Shown here: positions 47,310 to 57,604 of the stretch, in pieces
How positions within the stretch are numbered: the first letter of the stretch is position 1
Layout: each line of letters opens with the position of its first letter
Assembly (NCBI GenBank): GCA_949152475.1
Contig: OX424559.1
Location: 33,275,119 to 33,339,118 of the forward strand
Origin: Terebella lapidaria
Taxonomy: Eukaryota; Annelida; Polychaeta; Terebellida; Terebellidae
Direction of reading: 5' to 3'
Length of the DNA: 64,000 nucleotides
Translations under genes and position numbers: made by a program
The notes under the pieces: model-generated
Seen by the model: the letters and a program-made list of their open reading frames with translations, nothing else
Database searches by the model: none
Told to the model about the DNA's origin: nothing

Positions 47310-48289
47310 CTGTTGAAAATTATATTTGGTATGCATGCATTACTACAATGTGAGTCATTAATCATTGATGATTTTATGCAATCAATTTAGCATTCGATTT
47401 TAATTTACCGGACCTATGGTCTGAAAACCTATTGCCAAGGCGTTGCGTCTGGCGTCTGTCCGTCTGTCCGCATGAACATTTCTATGTTTAAAGTTTATGG
47501 GCGATTTTTTTCTGAAATGTTGCACAAAAAACCCAAGAACCTTTCCACCAAATTTCCGACTTTTATCTTAGGAACTGAAAAAGTTTAAAATCTACTCCAA
47601 TGTTGGACAAAACTCGGATCACATGAAATCAAGCAAAAATTGATGATTTCATGATATTTATTCCGTGAATAAGTATAATTAATATGAGGCATATTTTTAG
47701 TTTAAAGAAGAATAAAGGTGTGTCGAACCTATCGGGGATCCCTGTATTTAGGCCCATGGAAAGCCCATGGAAAATACATACTTTTTGGCTAAAATATTCC
47801 TGGAAAAAACATGGGAACAAATTATTGCAGTCCCGAACGAAACCTTTGTAATATTTTGAACGCTATGGCCTTTTCATTTCATATTATTGCTGATTACATT
47901 ATGATATATCACAGAGTCCCCATGATTTCAATTTTGAAATAAATGATGATTTTTATCTTCAATTTTAAATTCATACATTGTATATATCACAATCATATCA
48001 TTGATATATTATTATACACCTTTTTTCATTTTACATTTATAAATATCTTGTAAATTTACAATATTTTATGTTTTAATAATTTGTAAATAAATACACATCT
48101 GTATCTTAAAAATTTGTCATCTTTTAGGCTAATTTAATGTATGGAATTTTATTTGACGAAATATGCAATGGATGAAATTGTGTTCTTCAATAGCAATATA
48201 TATATAACACATATTTTAATATACATCATTTAGATATTGTGCATTAAAAATATACTTGCTATCAAAAATATGTATATTCAAATAGAATA
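47310..48289. other. non-coding, no recognised feature
   Basis: AT-rich with TATATA runs near 48190-48215. No gene or repeat family recognised. Confidence 0.4.
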
Positions 48290-48450
48290 ATGCAGGCCTG
48301 CTTATGCGTACGTAGTGCTTCACTGCATGAGCAGAGAGAGCTAGGAGAGCATCGCAACGAGCGTTTGGTCTGGCGATGGGTATCCATGGCCTCCCTGTTT
48401 TCTTCCTTCTGGCAAAATGCCATCGCATTCTGTACAAGAGTTTTAACCGT
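48290..48450 (-). pseudogene. possible N-terminal (HTH) exon of the IS630-like gene
   Basis: Minus strand gives TVKTLVQNAMAFCQKEENRE in one frame and IPIARPNARCDALLALSAHA then VKHYVRI in the next. Together the order resembles the N-terminal helix-turn-helix region of IS630-like DDE proteins (..VYNVYKFF-x-EE..IPL..x-ER..A.ALG-x-S..TV-x-RI). A frameshift separates the parts, and no good donor site is visible. The resemblance is weak on its own and gains weight only from position upstream of the two better exons. Confidence 0.35.
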
Positions 48451-48960
48451 GTGCTTCTTGAACTGATATTACTGTGGCAGTGTGTGGCTTACTCTATGAT
48501 CTATGACCGTTATAATTGTTTATAGCAACGGAATGATTTGACGTTCATACCCACAACCCCACGTGAACTCACCTTAGAGTTGTTCACCTGAGAAACCCGG
48601 ATGTAGACACATGTAAACAAACATGATCACTGATGTTGCGGACTTTGTTGTTTTCTACTGGCTCAAAAAATTATCGCGATTTGTGTACTTCACAACGGAT
48701 AGCACGTTTATGATTTCAACAACGTAGGTACGTTTTTTTTGTAAGGACTTCAAACATACATTTACTCAACGATTAACTCTCATTTTGACGAAATAATCGC
48801 AAAATAATCATGTGAGGTTTTGTGATGCATTTCACTTTACTTGTATGTGAAATGGGTGGATATTATGCTCATCTGCTACCAGAAAACCCGTAAGCATTTC
48901 TGGTGTCGTCAGGGTCCAATGCCTCCGAGTTACTCGAGTTAAGTTACATCATTTTCACTA

Positions 48961-48976
48961 GTTCCTCCCCCGTTTT
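48961..48976 (-). promoter_or_regulatory. candidate polypurine tract
   Basis: Minus strand AAAACGGGGGAGGAAC, followed five bases later by TG. The position just after the last coding segment fits a gypsy plus-strand primer next to the 3' LTR. No second LTR was found to confirm it. Confidence 0.4.
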
Positions 48977-49020
48977 GAAGAGCCCCACATGTTAGAACCA
49001 TTCCCGATAATTTCGACACC

Positions 49021-49134
49021 CAATAGCCGCAGAATGCTAACAGCAACTGCGAGCACCAGTAACAGCAGAAAACCAACGGCTACCACAACCACGGGTGCGA
49101 AAACCACCCAAGGCCAGAAATAGTAAAATGGGCG
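49021..49134 (-). other. hydrophobic, membrane-anchor-like coding segment
   Basis: Directly after the TatD region the minus strand can be read as RPFYYFWPWVVFAPVVVVAV followed by GFLLLLVLAVAVSILRLLG. That is about 35 strongly hydrophobic residues flanked by Arg, with a short basic tail (SSKRGRN). It has the form of a C-terminal transmembrane anchor with a small cytoplasmic end. It belongs to the same fossil element; whether it was ever attached to the TatD domain is inference. Confidence 0.45.
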
Positions 49135-49164
49135 TGGGACAAAATAACTAAATCTTGACTCGGT

Positions 49165-50650
49165 CTATTTCCAGGAGTGCAGGCTGAAGAACCGACGAGC
49201 AATGCAGGTTGTTACGGCCACCACTACATCCTGTGGCAGGTTCTTCACAGCTCTGATCGCATGGCACAGTGGACCAAGGGCCCAAGGGTTACAACCAATG
49301 TACGGTGCGTCCGTCTCCAAGAGAACATTGGCCAGATCCAAGCGACGAAGGGTTTCTTCCATGGCAGCTCGGAAAGCCGGCCGCAGTGGCAACTCATTCA
49401 GACCAAACATGGTCTTCTTGGAAAGCTGCTTCCAGGATACAACATACTCAACCAACCCGACGAAGCAGTGGACATACTCAGGATAGTTAGGGGGAAGTAC
49501 CTTGCGAAGTACCTCCTGGCACTCGTCTCTAGCATCGGAGTTACCCTCGGTGGAACGGCAATGCAAAACTAGGGGTTTACCCACTTCCACAGCAAGGGCT
49601 GCTGCACGTCCGAGGTAATCCCCGCTGTGCTGCCCTCTCCTCTTGAGAATGATGTGACTTATAGTCAAGGCCGTTTTCACCCACAGCGATGAAGCGTGGC
49701 TCTTGCAGATGCTGACGCAGTTCCATTAGGGCCTGTCCGGTCTCTGCCGTTTGAATCACGCTAGCTTCATGGGGATGTAAGTCGATAGTGAAAATCATCC
49801 TCTCCTCCTTCATCAATCGCCCTAGCCAGTGCTGCGATTTCCAGAAGTTGAGTGAGCACACGATGTGATGGAGGGACACCCAGTTTTGCCAAGGGCACAT
49901 CGCCCCGAGCTCCGCCATCACTGATTGATGGTCCTCTACCAGTAACAAGTGCTGATTCTGCAGAATCTGGTCTATGTGTGCGTCATCGACAACTTCCTCC
50001 GGTAATGCAACTCCTTGGACTACTGAAGAATTCCGCACTGCCTCCTGCTGTTCCGGGAGAGACCCTCCATTAGGGCTGCCAATGCTGCCAAGTGGGTGAA
50101 AACACTCACGGAGTTGGGTGGCCGCAGTGTATAGTCAATCCGTGGCACCACCACCCAGGCTCGGTCGTAAGAGCTCATCAAGGCTTGCTGCAGAGGGCTG
50201 AGCACAAAGGTTGGATCAATTTTTTCTCCGCCACGTAAGCAAGAAACTCTTCGTCCTGACCACACCCGAAACATTCCTTCACAATCTCCACCCGCCCCTC
50301 ATTAGGCCCAACCACTTCTGGATGTTGTGGTTATCGAATCCGCGGTGGCAGTCATGCCCGGGAACCTCCCAGCTGTGCTGACTTGTGATGTAGCCACTCG
50401 AGTCCTCTACCATGTGGCAAGACCAGCAGCACCGATCAGCGCTTGTATACCACGGCAGATGCTCTGAGCTCACAGGGCGCCGCATCCTTTCTGCAATGGG
50501 TATGCCGCACAGGTGATAAGCCTTGAGGTTCCTTCCAGAGGGACCCGAGACACCGGGGGACCCTTGAACAGTCCTACACTCCTCTGGCTCAATGCTTGCC
50601 ACCGCACCATCAGCGCTTGCCACTGCTGCCACAGTGCTTGTCATCATCTC
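49165..50650 (-). pseudogene. TatD-like metal-dependent DNase domain in the gypsy 3' slot
   Basis: TatD-family enzymes are TIM-barrel metal-dependent 3'-5' exonucleases related to TATDN1. Blocks seen in order: a Cys/His-rich lead (AYHLCGIPIAERM, SADRCCWSCHMVEDSSGYI, GHDCHRGFDNHNIQKWLG), then FTIDLHPHEAS, FIAVGENGLDY (metal-binding Glu), GKPLVLHCRST (His), YVHCFVGLVEYVVSW (His) and LLETDAPYIG (Asp). The order and spacing match TatD proteins. It follows the integrase tail on the same strand by about 300 bases. The region is broken, in a few places. Alternative: an independent TatD gene copy that merely landed beside a gypsy tail. Confidence 0.7.
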
Positions 50651-50950
50651 ACAGTGCCTGCCACTGCTCCCACGGTGCTTGTCACCTCTCTCACAGCAAC
50701 CGTCTTTCCAAAGGACACAGTCCGATCACAACCAGTCACAGTCCCTTGCAACCTGCCTCTTTTAGCTCCAACTCATCTCGTCCCAACTTTTACTTCCATA
50801 TCCCTCGGCTCCTTAGCCACTTCTTCTTCCTGTGCCTCCTCATAAGCAGGCACAAAATCACCCTCCGACTGGCTCATATTCCTAGAATGAAACAATTCAC
50901 AATTTTTTAATATCATCTTTCCCCCTCCCCCTACTCAATTAGGTATGGCC

Positions 50951-51385
50951 CTAATCCCTAACAAAATCTTTTAAAAACGCTGGTGTCTTCAAATTCCGGC
51001 CGCTCCGATTCCGCTTTGGAGACTGGGGTGCAACACTATCCATGTTCTCCACACTACTATCTTGAATTTGTGAAGACGATTCCATTCCTTTCACTGGTTT
51101 CTTGTCCGCAGGTCGACTCTCGGTAGGATTTTCGGGGGGATGAGGTGGCAAGGAGGAAAAATTTGTTAATCCCAGTTCGTCTAAGGCTTCCTCCTTATCT
51201 TTCGTCTCAGTTCCCAGATTATCCAACATCTGCAGTTGATGTCGATTACGGCGGACCCACAGAGGGATGTATTTGTCTCTGCAAAGCCTCAGCCGGTCAT
51301 GATGAACTACTTGAGACCTCTTGTGACCTTGTATTCGATACAGGGCTGGTGACAATTTTTTAGATTTATATATCGAGTGTTGTTA
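50951..51385 (-). pseudogene. gypsy integrase C-terminal tail
   Basis: Contains KKLSPALYRIQGHKRSQVVH then HDRLRLCRDKYIPLWVRRNR, and ends RNRSGRNLKTPAFLKDFVRD, followed by a stop. The L-Y-R-I-Q...VVHHDRLR pattern and the basic R-x-x-R-x-x-x-PAFLKDFV end are typical of the chromodomain-less C-termini of Ty3/gypsy Pol proteins. The acidic, proline-rich middle is also usual. Only this tail of Pol is present at this locus. Confidence 0.75.
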
Positions 51386-53640
51386 CTGCACAAATACACG
51401 ACACACTGCATCAGGATAGTGTATTACACAAGGAAAACTGTAAATAAGTTAGTTAAGTGCCCGAAACTTCCCCTTGAAGCACGTACATTCCCGACTCCGA
51501 CAAGTACAATGTGCGTAAACAGTCAGTCTGAACGGTGAAAAGTACATCTAGATGCTGGCAAATCGTATACAGAAGCAGATATTCGTGACTAAGTGCAAGT
51601 AAGCAGCGCTTGGGCTGAGGTATGGATACATAAAATAAATATATCCAACTACCAGAAATCTATTAACAAGAATAACACATTCCCATCAAAACATGGCAGT
51701 CTAATACGAAAGTAGGCTGTCAGAGTTATATTGAAACTGAAAATAGACACTGTGGGAAGAGCGGAAGGCACATTCCTCCCAATTATAAACAAAAGTTATC
51801 CGCTTAAATTTACCAGAAATGAGTTGTTTTTCAACGGAAAAAAACGGCCATTTCAAGAAAAATTAGACCAAGGGCTAAGAAAGGGTAGCAGAGAAATGTA
51901 CAGTGGTAATTTGTCAAAACTTAACTTAACTCGATATAATGGCCATTTTGACATTTCAAAATCATCAAATGTAAAATTCAAGATCACCACTCAAATTGAC
52001 TTCCTATTTGAACGTGTCAGTAACTAACCTCTATCTCCATGCATTCAAGGAGTACAGCCCACACTGCGCCTATTATGAGGGAAAAAGGTAGATAGTGGTT
52101 AAAAAATTAAAATCTGCAATGGCTCAAGACAGTTAGTGACTTGATTTCAACCAATTTTATATCAACCTGCCAGAAAACCAAAATGGTTCCTACAGGTAGA
52201 GCAACGATTCAATAGCAATGAAAACTGCCCTTGAATTTTTTGGATAATTTTGTTTTTTCATTTTCTTACACATGTCCTAGATGTACATATGGGGAGTCTT
52301 GTTCATGAAGTGGGAAAAAGGTTACTGAACATATTCCGAGAAAATAGCTGCCAAATTTTTTTGTGTTTTTTTCGACACAAAATGCTATTTTGACCGTTCA
52401 AGGTTATTGGATGTCACCATCAAGGTCCCTACTGAAACCGCAAATTATGATTTTTTATTTGAATGTGCCAATATTCAGGCTATTTATTGTATTGTTCTAG
52501 GAGTTGTAGGATTTTGAATTGTTCTAGGATCTTGAATAGTTCCATACAGCTCCTTTTATGAAGGAACAAGTGGATGAAATTTTTCAAGTCCAAAAAGTCG
52601 TTAGTATTTTTTGGCTGGAAATGGATCAGAACAGATAATGATTGATGATAGGCAAAAACTTATTCTATTCAATGAGTCGGTGACACCGACCCATCCAAAA
52701 ATAAAAATGGCTGCCATGGGAAGACCTACGAATCCAGGGCACTGAAATTTATACACGTCATAAAAGTATAAAAAGCAAAACTTATGCATGATTTTCAAAA
52801 CTTATGCATGCCACACGCAGACTGGCGTTTCAAGAGCAACAAAATATCTGCGCTTCACAGAAGAAAGAATATACCTGAGAAATCGTTGCCAAAGTCAGAA
52901 GTTGGCCTTTTTTTATCGAAAATCATTTTTGAAAACGAAAAGACCGAAAAATAAATCCCTCTCAAAATATTTCTAGTCATTTCTCTGCAAACTTTCAGCA
53001 CGATTAGACCCTAAACTTTGAACAACGAACACAAAACCATGGAAATAGATTATCGGACCATAAGATGGTAACCTCGAAATACATATAAGAATGAAGTCTG
53101 AACATTCTAGCGTGTTCAGCAATGGTCAAATGGACACAGAGTTCCAGTACTGCTGATTGTAACTGGAAGGCTCTCACGCAGTGTCAAAAAATCTTACGTC
53201 AAACGGTTAATTGTAAAAGGTTTCCAAAATGAATTCTCAAAGCCTTATCAATTTCATTAGGGGTCCTTTTTATCGTCATTCAGTAATTTTATGCAACCCT
53301 GATGTTCATTGTTATTGAGCAGTTATTGAGCAGTTATTGAACATCAAATCACAATGAGATTGAACGAGTGCTCCGAATTGTTATTCAATCATGCCATACT
53401 GCTTTGCTGACCCATTCTCCGTTTTCAAAATTCCCTCAGTAGTTGGTATCAATTTGATGTTTGAAATAGTATGTCCATTCTTATTCTTCTTTGAATTATG
53501 AAACAAACTAAAGGGTTCCAGTCGTTTACAATTGTAAACACAACCAGCAACTGCACCTAAAATGTTTTCAATCACAGCGCATTGCTGGTATTTGTGTAAG
53601 AATATATTACAGGACATGCCCCTGAGCATTGCATTGCAAG
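51386..53640. other. non-coding, no recognised feature
   Basis: AT-rich. A 98-codon frame at 51731-52027 has no recognised motif. Any 5' exon of the IMPACT-SGNH gene would lie here; TATTACAG at 53604-53611 and GCCTCAG at 53646-53652 are candidate acceptors, but no upstream IMPACT exon could be read. An AGCAGTTATTG duplication occurs near 53315-53340. Confidence 0.4.
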
Positions 53641-53652
53641 TCACTGCCTCAG

Positions 53653-54726
53653 TGCAAACTTGCTACCCACTTCATGATGGCCTACCGACTGGACGGGCCA
53701 ATTGAGGGCCCCAAAGAATCCTGTCAGGATGGCGGAGAGGAACATGCTGGTGGCAATATACTACGAGTTCTACAACAGAACGACATGAACAACACCCTGG
53801 TAGTCGTCTGCCGATGGTATGGAGGTAAACACATTGGTCAAGCTCGCTTCACGAGAACCAGACAAGCAGCTCAGGATGTGCTCTCCAAAATGGATGCCCC
53901 CAGAACCTCGGCAGAAATCCCACATCCAAAAACTTTGCTGCTCGGCAACAGCCTAATCCGCGGAGTCACCAACGCAATCAGTGAAGATGGGCTCGAAGTG
54001 ATCGTAGACAAACACTCGGGGGCAACATTCCGGGACCTCACAAGAACTCTAGATGACTTCAGGGATGATTCTGTGTCCAGGATCCACATAGTCGGCGGTA
54101 CCCGAGAGGTAGACAGTGATGCATCAATTGAAACTGTGGAAGCTGACTGTGATGCTCTCATTGTGAAAGCCAAATCCATGTTTGACCACGTGTCAATCAG
54201 CAGTGTCCTCCCTCAAGTAGACCAAGATGTCAAGGACCGCCAGCTCTTGATCAACGATGCCATAAAAGACCTGTGTGCCCATCATAGAGTGATGTTTGTT
54301 AATCATGACAACAACTTCACTTTTCGCAACGGAGATGTGGACTCTAGTGCCTATGTTCAGGATGGGATTCACCTCTCGTGGACAGGGACAACGAGGCTGA
54401 TATCTAATCTTCACCTTACAATGATCAATGATAACAGCCAACATGAACACTGGAGAAGCCAGCGTGGACAATGGAGTAGACCCTCGCAGACAAACAACCG
54501 TCCCAACCATGGTCCACGATCTCTTGCACCGCTCTACAGACAGCATGGTCCACACCGCAACAGCACCACCTACCGAGGACCGAAACGCCCGACTTCATCC
54601 TCACAAGTTCGGTGCTGGTTTTGTGGAGAACAAGGACACACAAAACAACAATGTGGACATGGACAGAGTGTGCAGTGCCATGTGTGTAAGGCATACGGCC
54701 ATAAAGCTAAATTCTGTTCTTGGTAG
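53653..54726 (+). CDS. IMPACT-type domain / SGNH hydrolase / double CCHC zinc-knuckle fusion protein
   Basis: One open frame of about 358 codons. Residues 1-80 match the IMPACT/YigZ (UPF0029) domain: ATHFMMAYRLD, then ESCQDGGEEHAGGNILRVLQ and LVVVCRWYGGKHIGQARF. Residues ~95-255 form an SGNH hydrolase: LLLGNSLIRGV (Ser, 53944-53952), IHIVGGTREVD, and DGIHLSWTG (Asp and His, 54361-54372). After an Arg/Gln/Asn/Pro-rich linker come CWFCGEQGHTKQQC and CHVCKAYGHKAKFC, two canonical CCHC knuckles, then TAG. The homologous reading starts before the first ATG (53674), so an upstream exon joined at GCCTCAG (53652) is likely. SGNH plus CCHC is known in ORF1 proteins of CR1-like LINEs; the IMPACT part is unexpected. 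No endonuclease or RT follows, and AATAAA occurs 34 bases after the stop. It may be a LINE ORF1 or a domesticated gene. Confidence 0.75.
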   Translation, partial: CKLATHFMMAYRLDGPIEGPKESCQDGGEEHAGGNILRVLQQNDMNNTLVVVCRWYGGKHIGQARFTRTRQAAQDVLSKMDAPRTSAEIPHPKTLLLGNSLIRGVTNAISEDGLEVIVDKHSGATFRDLTRTLDDFRDDSVSRIHIVGGTREVDSDASIETVEADCDALIVKAKSMFDHVSISSVLPQVDQDVKDRQLLINDAIKDLCAHHRVMFVNHDNNFTFRNGDVDSSAYVQDGIHLSWTGTTRLISNLHLTMINDNSQHEHWRSQRGQWSRPSQTNNRPNHGPRSLAPLYRQHGPHRNSTTYRGPKRPTSSSQVRCWFCGEQGHTKQQCGHGQSVQCHVCKAYGHKAKFCSW

Positions 54727-54759
54727 GCAACAGGCAATGAAAGAGATGCCGATGTTACA

Positions 54760-54765
54760 AATAAA
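54760..54765 (+). terminator. poly(A) signal after the fusion gene
   Basis: AATAAA 34 bases after the stop codon of the IMPACT/SGNH/CCHC frame; the usual hexamer and a plausible distance. Confidence 0.45.
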
Positions 54766-54853
54766 AACACCAAATGTGATTATCAATTGTTTTGTAATTG
54801 TAGCATTTTTAGTGACAGTAAATGCCCGTCCCCTCCCGCACACATCTCCATGA

Positions 54854-55202
54854 CAACTCGCCCACGCATATTCTACACACCACGCTAAATATAACCACTA
54901 CACGATCACTGCCTGGACAAAACATACAAAACCACGAATAACCACGCGACCCCCAAACAAGGCAAACACAGGTCAAACAGCTCACACCTTCGGCCCCGTC
55001 CAATCAAATAATTCGACCCCAGTACACCGGCCTTGACCTTCACATGCACATACTCATTTACATAGACATCACATGCACAGCATTCAGACCCAAACATGTC
55101 TCGACACATACCGGGATATTCCACTTTCCCGGTGAGATCAGCACACATCAGCACATACATAGCCAATGACACAACTCCGCTCACACTTGGCGGGAAAATA
55201 CA
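54854..55202. other. spacer between the fusion gene and the gypsy element
   Basis: C/A-rich, G-poor on the plus strand, unlike both neighbours. No gene recognised. The left part of the gypsy 5' LTR may extend into it. Confidence 0.35.
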
Positions 55203-55552
55203 TGTACTCTGCCCCACGGCCCCGCAAATCTGCGCAGTTGAGTAGAAGCGGCCATGGAGTTTGGACGTTCTTTCTGATATAGGATTTGGCCGTGATTATA
55301 TAGAGGATAAGTTGTGAACTGTACCAAGCATTACAAACTGTGGATTATACATTGGACTATACTATATTGGAATATATTTCGACTGGGATATCACTGGACT
55401 TTAGAGGTGATTGCGGCCCCGATTGTGTGTGTTTGTCGGCATTGACATTTATCGCCATAATAAACAGTGAAAAGGACACTGCCGGCTTGTTGTATTCACA
55501 CAACGTTATAGACATTCGGCCTGATACCGGCCAGTGAACGGTATTCTTCACA
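55203..55552 (+). repeat. probable 5' LTR (left limit uncertain)
   Basis: Ends ..TATTCTTCACA just before the primer binding site and contains AATAAA at 55460-55465. The left edge is guessed at the TGTACTCTG near 55203. No second LTR is available for comparison. Confidence 0.4.
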
Positions 55553-55553
55553 T

Positions 55554-55573
55554 TGGCGCCGTTCGACCAGGAT
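55554..55573 (+). promoter_or_regulatory. tRNA primer binding site
   Basis: TGGCGCCGTTCGACCAGGAT follows the LTR-like CA end and starts with the TGGCGC common to gypsy primer sites. The matching tRNA was not determined. Confidence 0.6.
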
Positions 55574-55612
55574 CTGAGCTAGTCTCGGATTACTAACCCA
55601 GAATTACCGGCA

Positions 55613-57537
55613 GTGATGGCATCGGCTCGAGGTAAGCCGCCCGACCAGACAGATGAAGAGGTCACGTTCAACCCGAACCCGACCTTCCGACCTTCCGGCC
55701 CTCGCTCAGTTGCCATGAGCGACACAGTACCGTTGTCACAGGAGCAACAACCGACCGGCCTTTTCGACTCCGTTGGCGACCATTCGACCCTGAGATCGGC
55801 TTCGCCGCCTGTCGACCTGATTGAGGAGTACCTCGGTGAAGACCCGCTAGCGCCCCTGCACACGGTTAGTGACATTATAAGTGCGCATGCAAGGGCGTAT
55901 TCGGCCACGCCGGCTAGAGCAGCCTGGAGAAGTGACTTTATCGGCAGAGACTATACACGCTCACGTCAAAGAGCAAATGTGTATGATGGTGTCGACCCAG
56001 AAACCCCTACGGTGAATGTTCGGCCTGTAACCATAGAAACGTCCATGGTTACGCACCCGCCAAGTGACTCTCGGATACGGCAGTGGGTTTGTGACACTGA
56101 CAATGTTACAGAACTGGTACCGCCGAGCGCATATTCGGCATCCCGACCTCCGGTACAATCGATATCGGCAAGACGGTACGACCCTGCGTCAGAGATGTAC
56201 TCGCGCATACTGACCGAGCCAACGGTCGTAGAGTACGTTTGACCCAGCCAGGCGAGATCGACCCCGAGGAGTGTTCCGGCGTCAGCTGCTGCCCCGACCG
56301 CGACATCTCCGCGACGGCGACAACTCAGCGACGCGGTAACGGAATTCCGCGACCACACGCGACCAGCGCGACTGCGGCAACCACCGTCGACATCAAGTCG
56401 CCGACCTCACGACTCCGACATGCCGGCCTCCGACTCGCGCCGACCGCTTCCCGACCATCGCCGATCGACGGAGAACAGCCGCGGTTCGCCCCGCCGCAAG
56501 ACCCAGTTGTGTCTGCTCCGGCAGAAAGTGTTGTGCCCATGATCGGACCTCCGATCTCTCAGCCAATCGGCTACACCACTGGATACGGTGTATCGCCAGT
56601 CGGATATTATCACCCCCATGTCGGCTACGTGAATCCACCAACTGGATATGGTGGTATTCCGACAGATATCGGCTATCATGGTGCGCAAAGTGGAATAGCG
56701 TACCATGGTGTGGCCCCGAACGGATCGGTATACCGATGTCCACCACCGGCCATCTTTCCACCCTCCACCGGAGTGCCGTGGGTGACGCCACCGTATGGTC
56801 AACCGGATCCAGCCACGCAAGCACCGTGTGACTCTGGCTACGCTCCGGCACCACCCGCCGCTTTGCTCGCCGTCTCCGCGACGACCGCGCCGGTTGTCCC
56901 AGCGAGTGCGACTCCGCCAGTTCCGACCACTACGACTTCAACTGTTCCGGCCATCGCGACTTCAGCGGATCCGGCTACGACCACGCCGACTGTGGTGAGT
57001 GTTGATACGCCCACGCCTCAGAGACTCACGTCTGAGCCCCAAACGTTGGCTACGGCTAAAACGGCTCAATGGCGTGCAACCTTCAAGGAGGGCAATCTCA
57101 CCCAATACATCCGGAGTTTCGAACAGTTCACGGCGGCCTTCACATATTCCGACCTGAATAAAACAACGACCTTCCGGAGTACGCTGCGCGGCCGCGCCGA
57201 AGCGTTAGCTCTGAACATTCCGGTCGAAACTCCTTGGGAGGAGTTCCGTTGTCAGCTCTTGGAGGGCTGGGAACCTGCACCTCGTCGGCAGTCCAAAAGG
57301 GACGACTTTCCGTTTCTAAAAAGAGAGCGGAAAGAGAATGCGGAACATTACTTGGAACGGCTTCAAGCTCTGGCTGAGCAAGTGTTTGATGATGTGACGC
57401 CAGAGTCCCGGCAACGGACAGTGATCTCTCAGTTCGTCAACGGCCAACCCGACCATATTGCCGACAGACTATGCGTGCTCACTTTCAATAGTTACAGTGA
57501 GGCACTTACGGCCGTCCTCAAAGCTGTGAGTCGTTAG
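55613..57537 (+). pseudogene. gypsy gag region
   Basis: Structural protein region. The N-terminal part (from an ATG at 55616 in the Kozak-like GTGATGGCA context) is rich in Pro, Ser and Thr. A repetitive Pro/Tyr/Gly section follows (PIGYTTGYGVSPVGY and PPTGYGGIP near 56570-56670), then Ala/Thr/Pro-rich sequence. From about 57060 comes the conserved retrotransposon gag core: QWRATFKEGNLTQYIRSFEQ, LRGRAEALALNI, KRERKENAEHYLERLQALAE and QFVNGQPDHIADRL. No zinc knuckle is visible at the end. Part of a fossil element; broken. Confidence 0.75.
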
Positions 57538-57604
57538 CAACGGACAAACAGAGACCGTCAAAAGGGCACGCGACGTGCCGACATCTCCGTGAACGGATAC
57601 ACGG

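Larger units (their letters stand above)
48943..51385 (-). mobile_element. Ty3/gypsy element remnant carrying a TatD-like domain after integrase
   Basis: A fossil gypsy element on the minus strand, represented by its 3' part. In order: the integrase C-terminal tail (51385-50951), a short linker whose first bases follow a splice-acceptor-like TTCATTCTAG (about 50887), a TatD-type metallo-hydrolase region (50650-49165), a hydrophobic segment (49134-49021), a purine tract (48976-48961), and a TG that could begin a 3' LTR (about 48957). The 5' two thirds of the element (gag, protease, RT, RNase H, integrase core) are absent here. It is broken, with about four interruptions, and looks moderately old. 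Spliced expression of the ORF after pol is known for env-bearing gypsy relatives; here the slot holds a TatD domain instead. Confidence 0.55.

Noticed and set aside
50513-50910. plus-strand frames with SACH/PATAPTV repeats
   Set aside because: They mirror short GTGCTTGTCAC-type repeats on the strand opposite the TatD-bearing region and carry no domain.
54428-54853. 141-codon frame overlapping the end of the fusion gene
   Set aside because: It runs in another frame over the linker and zinc-knuckle codons and shows no endonuclease or other ORF2-like motif.
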